Below, piece by piece: positions 24,529-36,985 of a stretch of DNA of 64,000 nt. The stretch comes from Annona cherimola (Eukaryota; Streptophyta; Magnoliopsida; Magnoliales; Annonaceae). Location: assembly GCA_030490835.1 (NCBI GenBank), contig CM059972.1, forward strand, positions 37,303,452 through 37,367,451, written 5' to 3'. The position numbers were made by a program, and so were the translations under genes. Below the pieces are notes generated by a model, which saw only the letters and a list, made by a program, of their open reading frames with translations, ran no database searches and was not told the DNA's origin. The stretch's first letter is position 1. Each line of letters opens with the position of its first letter.

Positions 24529-26288
24529 TGTTGGTCCCCAGTTTATGGCAATTACCCAAGAGGGAAGGGGTGAATTGGGTATTTTAAAATTTTTCACTTA
24601 AACAGAAAATTTGCCCCTGTTTGATTTAATCCCCTTTAATGAAACAAATCGGATATATGGAGAGTAATGAAGCAATGAAAATAAAAATACAAATCACAGC
24701 AGAAGATAAGATTTTTATAGTGGTTCGGGCAACCTCCCCTACTCCACTCTTCCAAGCTCACACCCCTTGTGACTTGGGTTCTACTATGTATTCTCAAATA
24801 CAACTAAAGCAACAGCTCTCTTCTAGATTTCAATCCTAGGGATTGTGTACAAATCACAGCACAAGTAGGTGACGAGTCCCACTCGAGTCAAAACACTACT
24901 TTGCTTTCACTTGATTTAAAACCCAATATTAAACTAAGTATCAAATATAAACAATGAATAAAATAAAGAAATCTACACTTTACAGATTATGTAGGAAAGT
25001 TTCCGCTTGTGGAAGAAATTGTAGAAGCATTGATATGATCAGCTTTAAGAAGAGCAGCAAGTTGAAACGCAATTCTTCCCTTGAAAACTTGTATTGATCA
25101 CTTAATGCTTGGAGATGATGGTAGTTGAATCACAGTTAATGCTATATCTCTCTTATTTTTAGCACATTCACTTGAATGTATATTTATAATGGTGAAGTAA
25201 ATTCGAACGTTTGGAGGTAGGTGGCGTGCATTTAATGCGCCGACATTCAAATTTTTCTGACCGTTGCAACCCAAGTCGTAGGTGGATCGATTTCGGGTGC
25301 GACTTCACCCAAGTCGCAGGCTGGAGTCGACTTCGGGTGCGACTTCGGTCTTCAGTGATCTAACAAGTTCCTGGTTCAGGTCGACTTGGTCTTGAACTTG
25401 ACCTAAGTCGTGGGTGAAGTCGACTTCGGGTGCGACTTTACATTTTGTATTCACTTGATGAACTTGGTTTCTTTGGAAATCTGATTGATATTGATTCTTG
25501 TATCTGTTCTTCCTCTGATTCACTTGAACTTTGAGATTTTGATATGTTCAATCCATACTTGGAAATCTTATCTTCATGTCTTGGCTTTAAAGTACTTTGA
25601 TAATCTTGATTTTGCAATCTTAAAAATGTCCAAATGAGTATTCCTTGATCTAGAATGATTTATTCATGCAAATATGCTTGTCTTGGACTTGATTTATCTT
25701 CAATCTGTCCCAAGTCAGATGCCTGGGTCGACTTGGATCCCAACTTCACTCAAGTCGCATGTGAAGTCGACTTGGGTATGCGACTTCACTTTCTGAATTC
25801 CCAATTTCAGCGTTGGAAGTTTTGGGTTCTTCGAAGTCGATACTGGAGTCGACTTGGGTCTGCGACTTCACCCAAGTCGCAGATGAAGTCGACTTGGCTA
25901 TGCGACTTCTCCTTTTCTGGATCTGAGTTTCAACGTTGGATTATTTTGTATTCTCGAAGTCGGTGCTGGAGTCGACTTGGGTCTGCGCGTTCACCCAAGT
26001 CGCAAATGGAGTCGACTTGGCTATGCGACTTCGTCTGCCTTGGATCAATTTTCAGCGCTGGATTGTTTTTCTTCTTTCAAGTCGCTTTTGAGGTCGACTT
26101 GGGTATCGACTTGACTCAAGTCGATAGCTGAGTCAACTTGGATTGCGACTTAATCTGTCAGATTCAGATTTTTCATTTTTATATCCTTTAAGCATTTTCA
26201 CAAAACATGTTAGTAACCAAAACTTACTCAAATTGAATTGTTATTCATCAAAACATAGATTTTGCTTAATTTTCCATTGATTCCAACA
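24529..26288 (-). mobile_element. 5' LTR of reverse-strand Sirevirus copy B
   Basis: On the minus strand it begins TGTTGGAATC and ends GGACCAACA. Length 1760 bp fits the 1611 and 1781 bp of the other two LTRs. It carries the GTCGAC-rich arrays (25265-25450 and 25690-26150), a TATAAATA box (25188-25181) and the inverted repeat upstream of it. No duplication can be checked because the element's other end is lost. Confidence 0.85.
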
Positions 26289-26849
26289 GTTCTTTCTTGT
26301 GGCCTTGATTTTGGATGATTGTACTCCTTGAATTTGGTGTCCAATCTTCAGTGTATAGTTGTTTCTTTAATGATATTTCAACTTTGAAGAGTTCTGTAAT
26401 AGCCATTTGCTTGAGTTGCTTGCTTGGGTCGACTTTGACTTCAACTTCACTCAAGTCGCATACTTGAGTTGACTTGAGGTTTGACTTCAATTAAGTCTCA
26501 TTACGGAGTCGACTTGGAAATGCGACTTGACTTTGAGGATTAGAAGTCTTCTGCATGCCTGTACTCAAGTCGCATCTTCGACTGCGACTTCACCTGTCTT
26601 CGAGTCCCAATTTCAACACTGGAACATTTAATGCATTTGAAGTCGCTTCTGGAGTCGACTTGGGAATTAACTTCACTTAAGTCAATGGCTGAGTCAACTT
26701 GGGACTGTGACTTGGTCTGCTATGTTCTGAAACTTGAGTTTTTAACCTTTGATAACACTTAACAAACACATTAGTACCCAATTAATTCTCAAATTGAGTT
26801 GTTAATCATCAAAACATGGATTGTGCTTAATTTGACTTGAATTCCAACA
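26289..26849 (-). mobile_element. Partial Sirevirus LTR (start portion) adjoining copy B
   Basis: A second LTR start (minus strand TGTTGGAATTCAAG, at 26849) lies 561 bp beyond the first. The sequence between repeats the opening of the LTR, including AATTTGAG and GTCGAC arrays at 26430-26720. Best read as a remnant of another LTR into which copy B inserted, or as a tandem LTR fragment. Confidence 0.65.
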
Positions 26850-28570
26850 TTTTCTTTATTATAGTACTAGATTTTCATTAAAGAGCTTATTTCTGTTGAC
26901 CTATTCTATCACTCACAAATTTTCGATATGAGAATTTGTATATTTCTCAAAAATATGTTAACATGACAAAAGTTTGCAAGAAACTATGTATTCTTCTTAA
27001 GGTAGAGGAGAAAAAATTATTTATCTATGAAAGTTTCTTCTATAGATCAATGTTAAAAGTTTAAAGTAATCTCCTCGAATTCTTTATAATTTCATATTGA
27101 TATCTATATTTCAAAATATTTGATATACACTACTACTTTTTCCTTAATGTTTTTTCTTTCGAAAATGTCATATGTTAAGATAAATATCGACCTATGTACT
27201 ATTGTAAAAAAATGTCCACCTATGTACTTCAATGAAAATACTAGAATATTTAACGAGATTATTATTGTTATTCAATGGTAAATAAATTAGATGAGCATTT
27301 CTATTTTTTCTGAACCAGCCTATCCACTAATTTTAGTTCTTTTATCATTTTAATAATTTTCATTCATGCTACTAGGACTAGCAAGTGTTATGGTGAAACT
27401 AGCAACTAATTCATGCCATTAAACTAGCCAAAGCACTTACAAATGCACGATTTGAGTAATGAGTAACCATATGCTTATAAACTTATTCATTCTAAATAAT
27501 TATTTTAATTTTTATAAAAAATTTAAATTTAAATGTAAACAAAGTAAGTGGTAATATTTATTAGATATTTGTATTTGAAAAATTAAATTTAATGATATTG
27601 ACAATATATATTGACATTTTGTAGTATTATTTAAATAATTAGCATTTAATTTGGCATACTCTGAAAATTTGAAATGTTAGAAAAATTTAAGTTCACTGAT
27701 AATTTTTCACTAAATTTTGATTATAAACATATATATGTTAGTCACACTATCTATATCTTATCACTAATATTTAATATTTTATTAATATCTTGGTAATTTT
27801 ATTTGTATGAATTATTACAATAGTTTTGATTTATGATAACCGCCTCAAAATATCAAAGATTTTATCTAACTTACTAAAAATGTTTATATTATTGGACTCT
27901 TTTAACAATTTTATATACCTGTCATAATATATTATATTTTTACTTACAAACTTTAAAACTATTAAAAAATAATTTATACCAATAATATTTTAACCATCAA
28001 GACAAACAATTAGTAAATGGCATATTTTGCATAGACCTCCTGTGTAGAAAAATAATCTTGTTTGTTATTAGTGCATTCTAATGTATATATATACGAATGA
28101 AGTTATATATTTTTGGTAATTTATACATAAATGTATATATTTTTGTCCACTATCTTATTGGTTATAATTTAAAGAAGTATGATTATATACATCATGTTGT
28201 AATTTGGACTAAATGGCAACATTTCATTAATTTTTCTAATTAATTATATTTGTTATTTTTTTTCATAAACATATTTATCTAAGTATATTTAATTTATATA
28301 CTAAGTTTTAAAACACTTTTACATATTTATTTTTAATTTTTTAAAAATTAACTTTTCAAGGGGTGCAAAATAACTTAAATGCCCTTGACATCGATGATTT
28401 TTAAAAAATAAAAAATAAAAATGTAAAAATATTATAAAATAGTAAAATTTTATATATAGGTTAAATATACTTAAGAAAAAATTAAAAATATAATTAATTA
28501 TAAAAATAAATAAATATTATATTTTAGCCTAAAATATATTATAATATATATAATCATACTGCTAACTTAA
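26850..28570. other. AT-rich intergenic sequence
   Basis: About 1.7 kb of very AT-rich single-copy-looking sequence upstream of the OBAP gene. I see no ORF, transposon terminus or RNA gene in it. Confidence 0.7.
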
Positions 28571-28586
28571 AACCGACGTGTCGCGT

Positions 28587-28706
28587 ACTTGCATGGCAAG
28601 GTGTGTAGATGTTAATGGATTAGTTCAACTTACAAACCACCTGTCCAATTCGTTTATAAACGAGCTTAGTTTTAAATTTTTCTCATAAAAAAAAAAAAAA
28701 AAAAAA
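28587..28706 (+). mobile_element. SINE-like / retroposed insertion with poly(A) tail
   Basis: A body of about 100 bp followed by 22 A residues (28687-28708), flanked by the 16-bp direct repeat AACCGRCGTGTCGCGT (28571-28586 and 28707-28722; one mismatch, A/G). Tail plus long target duplication is the signature of LINE-type target-primed reverse transcription. The body matches, in reverse complement, 33086-33182. A weak A-box (TGGCAAGG.TG) and B-box (AGTTCAACTT) about 30 bases apart are suggestive only. It lies about 280 bp upstream of the OBAP start codon. Confidence 0.75.
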
Positions 28707-28785
28707 AACCGGCGTGTCGCGTTTTGCTTTTTCTTTTTCTTTTTATCGGTCAGATACTTCAGTGCTTTGCTGTTCTGGTTTACGA

Positions 28786-28791
28786 CACGTG
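28786..28791 (+). promoter_or_regulatory. G-box / ABRE-like element upstream of OBAP
   Basis: CACGTG followed by GG, about 200 bp upstream of the start codon, with further ACGT cores nearby (CCACGTT at 28818-28824, AACGTGG at 28839-28845). Such clusters are common in abscisic-acid- or seed-responsive promoters, which fits the expected seed expression of OBAP genes. No convincing TATA box was found. Confidence 0.45.
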
Positions 28792-28987
28792 GGTTTAGCA
28801 GGAGTCGCACGCAAATGCCACGTTACAGGATGAAACGCAACGTGGATGCTAGACCGAGGAGGCGTGCCGTTTAAAGCCGCTGCAAGAAGAGAAGAAACAA
28901 CTGCAGAACTGATCTTCGTTCCATCTCTGTAGGCGGCTGTTTTGTTTCCCGTTAGTGTTTTGTGAAATATACAAGGCGAGGGGAGAG

Positions 28988-30935
28988 ATGGCGAGTACTG
29001 TAGATGTCCCAGGAGAGCCCACTCAAATGGGCATGACGGTGCTGGAGACCGCAACCAGTGCTATGCAAGATTTTGCTCCCATCAACAACATCCACCAGCA
29101 TCTTTGCGCGTACGTCTCTCTTTTTCTCTTTCACAGAGAATCAAATTATACATAGGATACATGATTCGCAGCATATAAATATACCATAGGTGTAACTTCT
29201 GTAATTAGCTCAAAATGAATTTCACATGATCATACAAATATAATTTATTCTTCTATTATATTGAAAATTATTTATTTTATTCAATATTAATTTTCATTCA
29301 AATTAGATATGCCTATGGGTCCTGTTAAAAATGGTATAAAATTAGCATATTAAAATAATTTAATGTAAAAAATAATTTAAAATTCTGCTAAAATGTAAAT
29401 AAGAATTTAAAGTAATTTTTCAATGTGTAAACTATTTCAGATATATTTTGTACATGGATAAATTACTGTAAAAAGTGTTAATGTATTTAAATGAATATAC
29501 GCATCATAATGTAGGATGCATTTATAATTTAGGATGCATTTGTCTCTTTTTGCGTAACTTTCTTAAAGTCATCCCCTTTTTTTTCTGACGTTAAAGTCAT
29601 CCCATTTGGACTGGCCCATTTGCATAAAATTATATACTTACGTGTAAATTATAAAAATTATTTTTTATTCACTAATGTATTAAAATATACTATCATTCTT
29701 TGTGCAGGTAGGAATGATGTTTTAACTGGGTTAGACGTTAGAAATATTAAATTAAAATTGATAAATCGATATTTAGATAAAACCGTTTTATTGTATTGAT
29801 TTTGTACAGTTTTCATTTGGGAATACATTTATCTGATTTGGGTGGATCCAAAATAAACGATTATAAATGTAATGGACCGGTTAAATTTTTGTTGATTTTA
29901 TGATCAACGTGGAACTCATTAGACGTGGTGCAGCAGGCTGCATCTAAGCATTTTCATGTTAACGATCATTAGGCTGGGTGCATGCTCAATGTCAAGGTCG
30001 GCATAAAAAAGGGAACTACCAAATGCATCGAATCTCTCTCATCATCAAGGGGGTGTATGCATGTATACATCAAACGGGTCTATATATGAAAAATCAACTT
30101 AATTTACAATTAAAAATTTCATCCATTGCCATTTTTTGGTTGTGTACAAATTTAATTAAAATAATTTTTCATGCCATAGAAATATCCACCGATTCGGATG
30201 CGACCGGAGGAGCAAATCTCTTAAGTAATTGCATGATATGATATCATTTCATTTTAATCTCAAGTTCAGTCACTATAAGTGCACGTGTGCATGTGTGCAA
30301 ATTGAGTAATTAATAGCGATAGCTATATATTTTATGCATGATAATTATTATTTAGGTTCCATCTGTACGCGGATGACATGAGTCGGCAAGTGGAAGCCCA
30401 CCACTTTTGTGCTCACCAGAACGAAGAGATGAGGCAGTGCCTCATCTACGACAGCAACAACAAGGACGCTTGTCTCATCGGCGTCGAGTGCATCATTTCC
30501 GAGGGCCTCTTCCTGTCACTGCCAGACAGCGAGAAGCCGCTGTGGCACTCCCACGAGTACGAGGTGAAGAGCGGGATCATTTTCATGCCGGCTGTGCCGG
30601 GCCCCATTGAGCGCATGGACCTGGAGAAGGTTTGCAAGACCTACGGCAAGACGTTCCACTTCTGGCAGGTGGACAGGGGGGACGAGCTCCCACTCGGCCT
30701 TCCCCAGCTGATGATGGCCTTCACCAGAGATGGGCAGCTCGAAGAGAAGCTCGTGGAAGGCGCGGAGAAGAGGTTCGGAATCTCGGTCGCCGCTGAGAGG
30801 GAGAAGAGAGCGTATATGTCCGGGCCGGAGCATGGCATCCATCCATTAGCCAATGCAGCGGGGAAAGGCCTGAAGACTGAGCTCAGGGAAGTGGATTGTC
30901 CGCCTACACATGCCATGTCGAGGGTCTTTGTATGA
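28988..30935 (+). CDS. OBAP: Oil body-associated protein (DUF1264 family), two exons
   Basis: Exon 1 is 28988-29109, the intron 29110-30355 (GTACGT donor, TTATTTAG acceptor, phase 2), exon 2 30356-30935. The join gives 233 residues, the usual OBAP length, without stops. Start chosen because it opens with MASTVDVPG and gives continuous similarity: [15 protein letters not shown] spans the splice junction, followed by [40 protein letters not shown], then [30 protein letters not shown] in pieces, and the tail HAMSRVFV. No signal peptide or membrane segment is evident. The family (plant seed proteins located at oil bodies) is needed for normal oil-body morphology in maize; exact biochemistry is not known. 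Exon 2 is GC-rich against very AT-rich flanks. This is the only gene in the window that looks intact; which OBAP paralogue it is cannot be fixed here. Confidence 0.93.
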
Positions 30936-31300
30936 GAACATATATATTTCGATAAGGAGAAACGGAAAATCTACTGAAAGTATGGTTTAATGATACCGAA
31001 GAAGAAGAAGCGATCACACACAGGTGAGACAAAACCTGAGATGGTGGTGATAGAGCGTGACAACTCATGATGGTGATGATGCAGTGTGTTTATGACTTTA
31101 TGTATTTACGCGAAAGGAGACTTTTGTAGGCGGCGTGGAGGGCGTTTGACGCTCGCTTAGTAAATGCTAACCGGCATTTTTGAGCAGCCAGCCCAGTCCC
31201 ACAAGCCGATCCAAGTGGTTTCAACTTTCAACCAATGTTGTAGCCATGTTTATTAGTTTCCAATGCTATAACTGTCGAGTGTTCTTAAGAATGTAAAAAA
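30936..31300 (+). other. OBAP 3' flanking region
   Basis: Sequence after the stop codon, probably including the 3' UTR. It has TGATGG/GGTGAT runs near 31040-31080 but no clear AATAAA signal that I can assign. Confidence 0.4.
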
Positions 31301-31339
31301 GGGATGTTTATAAATATACGCACAAGTTCAACCAATGTT

Positions 31340-31860
31340 GCATTTGTATTTTGTCGAAATTATAAGTACGTCTACAAAGTTTATATAAATTTTGTAAATT
31401 TGCCGAAATTATAAATACGTCTACAAGGTGTATAAATTGCTGAAATTATAAATACGTCTACAAGGTGTATAAATTGCTGAAATTATAAATACGTCTACAA
31501 GGTTTGTATAATATAAATTTATAAGTTTATTTTTTCTTTTAGTTTATATGATAAATTTATTTTTTCTTCTAGTTTATATAAATTCATAAGTGTGTTCTTT
31601 GTTCTTTCCATTATGACACCGTGAGATTTTTTTAGATTTTTTTAATAAAATGATAATAATGTCTTTTAAACTGAGTCTACAAGGTGTATAAATTGCCGAA
31701 ATTATAAATACATCTACAAGGTTTGTATAAATTTATAAGTGTATTTTTTCTTCTAGTTTATATAAATTTGTAAATTTATAAGTGTATTTTTTCTTCTAGT
31801 TTATATAAATTATTTCTTCTAGTTTATATAAATTTGTAAATTTGTAAGTGTGTTCTTTCC
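31340..31860. repeat. Two interleaved minisatellites downstream of OBAP
   Basis: A unit of about 40 bp with GAAATTATAAATACGTCTAC and AAGGTGTATAAATTGC repeats three to four times at 31355-31510 and again near 31680-31715. A second unit with TTTTTCTTCTAGTTTATATA repeats at 31525-31580, 31745-31765 and 31788-31835. AT-rich, no coding potential. Confidence 0.75.
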
Positions 31861-32560
31861 ATAGATTTTTTTTATAAAATGATAATAATGTCTTTTAAAC
31901 TGAATCTTGTACTTGCAATATATTTTAAGTATAGCGGTAAAATAATATAAAATAATGATATAGGTAAAATGTATAAAATAGTCAAATAACAAATATGCCT
32001 ACAATAGTTACAAATATTGCAAGCATTAGACTTAGTCTAAAGTGTGTTTCGTCATTTTATAAAAAAATTTAATGGCATTCAAGCGAAAAGGATATACTTG
32101 CAATTTTATATAAATATTATAGGTATATTTGTAATTTCAACACACTTAAAAATAGATGTAATAATTGTCAAATTTTGTAGGCACGTTTGCAAAAATTTCT
32201 ATAAAAAAGGGTGGTGTTTTTTGGTATGTGGAAGAAGTCTGCCACAGTAGGTGGGGAATTCTTTCTCCGCTTTTACACTCCTCACACTTTTTTTTATGAT
32301 TCTACATCTTAATTAACCATCAACACTAATTTCGATTGTCGCTTTTAAAATTTTCACTTATGAGCATAATAAAAAAAATAGGAAAAAAAATATAATAGGG
32401 GAAAACCGTTTGATGCTCTTAGGTAAAAATATTCCCATTAGTGGGGAAAATAAGAGCATCAAAATCTTCCCATTAGTGGGAAAATAGCACGCAAGGCACT
32501 TAAGGGTTGAAGCCCAATTTTCGTTCTAATTTATTTAAAAATTACAATCCTAATTTTTTA
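31861..32560. other. AT-rich sequence with one hairpin
   Basis: No gene. It contains a 13-bp inverted repeat, TTTGATGCTCTTA (32409-32421) with TAAGAGCATCAAA (32451-32463), around a loop holding TTCCCATTAGTGGG; that loop text recurs just downstream at 32465-32480. It could be part of a small MITE whose ends I cannot define. Confidence 0.5.
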
Positions 32561-32579
32561 CTAAATTATTTTAAAAATC

Positions 32580-33455
32580 TTAAATTTTAATTCATTTATA
32601 ATCCATTTAATAAATGGATTAGTAGAACTAAGCTAATTTAAAACCTTGATAATTGACAAAATATAACAACTCAGAAACATATTAAACATATTTGATTAGC
32701 TTGGAAATAAATACTCCAACATAAATATTTTTTTCCAAATTATGGCAATCTAATGAGGTGCCTAAGACGCAAATGATATTTTATTTTCATTAATAGTACA
32801 ATTAACATTAATATTTGCAAAACTCAAACGTATACATTTAATATTGGGATGTACAAAGTAAGACTTTCTATTAAGAAATAACTTAAGCAATTACATTTCA
32901 ACTATTATATATTAAGGTTAGGGGTAATTTTTTTTATATACCACTTTTAACAGAATCTAAAGGGATTGACAGATTCATTAGGGTTGCTCAATGAGTTGAC
33001 AAATTATAAACATGAAATTCTAATCCATTCATTTGTTTCGATAGTAGAACATTGAACAAGTTGATGGATTCTAAACTATTTATTCAAAAATTTAAAACTA
33101 AGCTCGTTTATAAACGAGTTGGACTGGTGGTTTGTAGGTTGACCTAATCCATTAACATCTATACACCTTGCCATGCAAGTACATGTCTACTTTGTAGTGA
33201 CCAAAGTGAATTTCCCATCTTGTATATGATGGCATTCTCTTTTTAGAGACCATGTGTTTGATCATTGAGAAGTATTGACTTCTTGATCCCTTTAAAACAA
33301 CCTTTACTCGGCATATTAATGAGTCAGGACCAATGAAGTCGTCCATGCAACCCATTCATAAATAAATTTGAGTTGAGATTTTTGAATAAATAGTTTATGA
33401 TTTGTCAACCTGTTTAGTAACTCGTTTAACTAATTTACAATCCATTAAGGATGGT
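32580..33455. mobile_element. Decayed hAT-like MITE relative
   Basis: Holds degraded versions of the subterminal text of the MITE at 8237: 'AATAAATGGATTAG' (32610), 'GATTTTTGAATAAATAG' followed by 'TTATGATTTGTCAACC' (33380-33410), 'CTCGTTTAAC' and 'ATCCATTAA'. No intact terminus or target duplication found. Its segment 33086-33182 is the reverse complement of the retroposed body at 28587. Confidence 0.5.
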
Positions 33456-33459
33456 GTGA

Positions 33460-34120
33460 AAGAGATATCCCTTACTTTATTATATGAAATTTGAAATATG
33501 ATTACTTAAATTTATTTGATAATAGAAAGTCTTGGTTGATGCATCCTTATACTAAGTGTTTGTTTGAGTTTTACAAATGTATATTTATATTAATTGAGTT
33601 GTTAGATGGAAATAAAATATTATTTGCTTCTTAGAACAAGAACATTTAGGCACTGTACTAGATTAGCTAAATTTTTTAAAGAGATGTTTATATTGGAGCA
33701 TTTGTTTCCAAACTCATATATGGTTTTAAGTTATCAATATATTTTTTCCGGTTATCAAGACTTTCAATTAGCTTGTTTTTATCTATTTGCAACATATATA
33801 GAAAACTCATTAAATTATATGATTAATTTCAGTTTGTGAAATTATATTATCTTTCATGCGTAAAAAAATCGCAAACCGCTAAAAAAATAGTATTATTATT
33901 ATGAAATCACAGATAGCCAAGGGTTTTTATTTGTTACAAAAAGAAAATGTTGTAAAAAAAAAGAAGAAGAAAAATATCTGAAAGAAAACGAGCAAATATA
34001 TATATATATATGTATATATATATACATGGTTGGCCGGTCAAACGAGACGACCAAAGCAAAAATATATATATAAATAATAAAAAATATATATGTATATAAT
34101 TAATTAATTAATTAATTAAG
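33460..34120. other. AT-rich sequence with (TA)n and TTAA runs
   Basis: No supported gene; the 77-codon open frame at 33606-33839 has no recognisable domain and lies in AT-rich DNA. TA-rich microsatellites at 33995-34025 and 34060-34120. Confidence 0.6.
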
Positions 34121-34121
34121 G

Positions 34122-34306
34122 GCCTTTGCCACAAAAGTATATATTATTTTCTAAATACATATATATATTAAAAGGCTTCGAAAACTATATATATTATTTT
34201 CTAAAATACATATAAATATATATTAAAGGCCTTCAAAAAAATATATATTATTTTCTAAAATACATATATATATATATTAAAGGGGAATATATATATATAT
34301 TATTTT
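34122..34306. repeat. Short tandem array (about 50-60 bp units), left block
   Basis: Three to four copies of a unit containing TATTATTTTCTAAAATACAT, a TA run and TTAAAAGGCTTC/CTTCAAAA. The same unit forms a second block at 37179-37494 on the other side of the satellite. Confidence 0.85.
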
Positions 34307-34380
34307 ACATACTCCTCAAGTAAATACTCCCCAGGTGGTGGGTTGAGTCGATACACGGGGCTAAGTACTTTTTTTTATTA
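34307..34380. repeat. Border sequence, left copy
   Basis: Contains ATACTCCCCAGGTGGTGGG and TTGAGTCGATACACGGGG, ending in GGCTAAGTAC-T run. Nearly the same sequence occurs at 37495-37576. It ends in text (GCTAAGTACTTTTTT) that is also part of every satellite unit. Confidence 0.85.
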
Positions 34381-35093
34381 AAAAAATAATAACATATATA
34401 TTTAGAGAAGCCTGGGATTCGGCGGTCCCACCGGGCATGCCATATATATAATAAAAGGCTAAGTACTTTTTTATGGCAAAAAATAATAATAATATATATA
34501 TATTTAAAGAGGCCCGGGATCCCGCGGTCCCACCGGGTGTGTCATATATATAATAAAAGGCTAAGTACTTTTTTATGACAAATAATAATAATAATATATA
34601 TTTAGAGAGGCCCGGGATCCCGGAGTCCCACCGGGCGTGCCATATATATATATATTAAAAGGCTAAGTACTTTTTTATGATAAAAAATAATAATAACATA
34701 TAGATTTAGAGAAGCCCGAGATCCCGGGGTCCCACCGGGCGTGCCATATATATATTAAAAGGCTAGGTACTTTTTTATGATAAAATTATAATAATAATAT
34801 ATATATTTATAAAGGCCCTGGATCCCGGGGTCCCATCGGGCATGCCATATATATATTAAAAGGCTAAGTACTTTTTTATGATAAAAAAATAATAAATATA
34901 TTTAGAGAGGCCCGAGATCCCAGGGTCCCACCAGCCGTGTCATATATATATATATATATATATATTAAAAGGCTAAGTACTTTTTTATGATAAAAATAAT
35001 AATAACATATATATTTAGAGAGGCCCGAGATTCCGGGGTCCCACCGGGCGTGCCATATATATATTAAAAGGCTACTTTCTTTTTTTTATGATA

Positions 35094-35127
<34 letters not shown>

Positions 35128-36058
35128 TATTTGAGAGCCCAGGATCCCATCGGACGTGTCATATATATATATATATTAAAAGGCTAAGTACTTTTTTTTT
35201 ATAAAAAATATATACATATATTTTGAAAAGCCGGGGATCCCGGGGTCCCACCGAGCGTGCCATATATATATATTAAAAGGCTTAGTACTTTTTATAATAA
35301 AATAATAATAATAATAATATATATTTAGAGAAGCTAGGGATCCCGGGGTCCCACCGGGCATGCCATATATATTAAAAGGCATTGTACTTTTTTTTATGAT
35401 AAAATTAATAATAATATATATTTTTAGAGAAGCCCGGGATCTCGGGGTTCCATCGAGCGTGCCATATATACATTAAAAAGCTAGTTACTTTTTTTTATGA
35501 AAAAGATAATAATAACACGTATATTTAAAGAAGCCCGGGATCCTGGGGTCCCACCAGGCGTGCTATATATATATTAAAAGGCTAAGTACTTTTTTTATGA
35601 CAAAAAATATTAATAATATATATATTTAGAGAGGCCAAGATCCTGAGGTCCCACCGGGCGTGCCGTATATATATATATAATAAAAGGCTAAGTACTTTTT
35701 TTATGACAAAAAAATAATATATATATTTAGAGAAGCCCGGGATCCCGGGGTCCCACCGGGCGTGCCATATATATATTAAAAGGCTAAGTACTTTTTTATG
35801 ATTAAAAATAAAAATAATATATATATTTAGAGAAGTCCGGGATCCCGGGGTCCCACCGGGCATGCCATATATATATATATTAAAAGGCTAGTTTCTTTTT
35901 TTTCTTGTTAAAAATATATATATATATATATATTTAGAGAGCCTGGGATCCCAGCAGACGTGTCATATATGTCTTAAAAGGCTAAGTACTTTTTTATGAT
36001 AAAAAAATAATATATATATTTAGAAAGGCCCGGGATCCCAGGGTCCCACTGGCTTGCC

Positions 36059-36095
<37 letters not shown>

Positions 36096-36942
36096 GGCTA
36101 AGTACTTTTTATGATTAAAAAAATAATAATTGATATATTTAGAGAGGCCCGGGATCCCGGGGTCTCACCGGGTGTGCCATATATATTATGATAAAAAATA
36201 ATAATAATATATATATTTAGAGAGCCCGGGATCCCACCGGACGTGTCATATATATATTAAAAGGCTAAGTACTTCTTTTAAGATAAAAAAATAATATATA
36301 TATTTAGAAAGGCCTGGGATCCCGGGGTCCCACCGGGCTTACCATATATATATACATATATATATATTAAAAGGCTAAGTACTTTTTATGTTAAAAAATA
36401 GATATATTTAGAGAGGCCCGGGATCCCGGGGTCCCACCGGGCGTGCTATATGTATATATTAAAAGGCTAAGTACTTTTTTGTGATAAAAAATAATAATAA
36501 CATATATATTTAGAGAGGCCTGAAATTCTGGGGTCCCACCGGGCGTGCTATATATATATTAAAAGGCTAAGTACTTTTTTTATGATATATATATATATTT
36601 AGAGAAGCCCGGGATCTTGGAGTTCCACCGGGCGTGCCATATATATATATATATTAAAAAGCTAAGTATTTTTTATGATAAAAAAGTATATATATTTAGA
36701 GAAGCCCGGGATCCCAGGGTCCCGACGGGCGTGCCATATATATACTAAAAGGCTAAGTACTTTTTTTATGATAAAAAAATAATAATTATTATATATTTAG
36801 AAAGACCTGGGATCCTTGGGTCCCACCGGTCTTGTCATATATATATATATATTAAAAGGCTAAGTACTTTTTTATTATAAATAATAATAATAATAATAAT
36901 ATATATTTAAAGAGGCCCGGGATCCCATGGTCCCACTGGGCG

Positions 36943-36985
<43 letters not shown>

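Noticed and set aside
28585..33182. Inverted repeats around OBAP as ends of a gene-capturing transposon
   Set aside because: The left arm has a poly(A) tail and its own 16-bp target duplication, so it inserted alone; no shared terminus or outer duplication was found.
33606..33839. 77-codon ORF as a gene
   Set aside because: AT-rich, no recognisable domain, inside repeat-derived sequence.
35176..35863. ORFs with repeated RHARWDPGIP peptides
   Set aside because: Products of the satellite unit on the minus strand.
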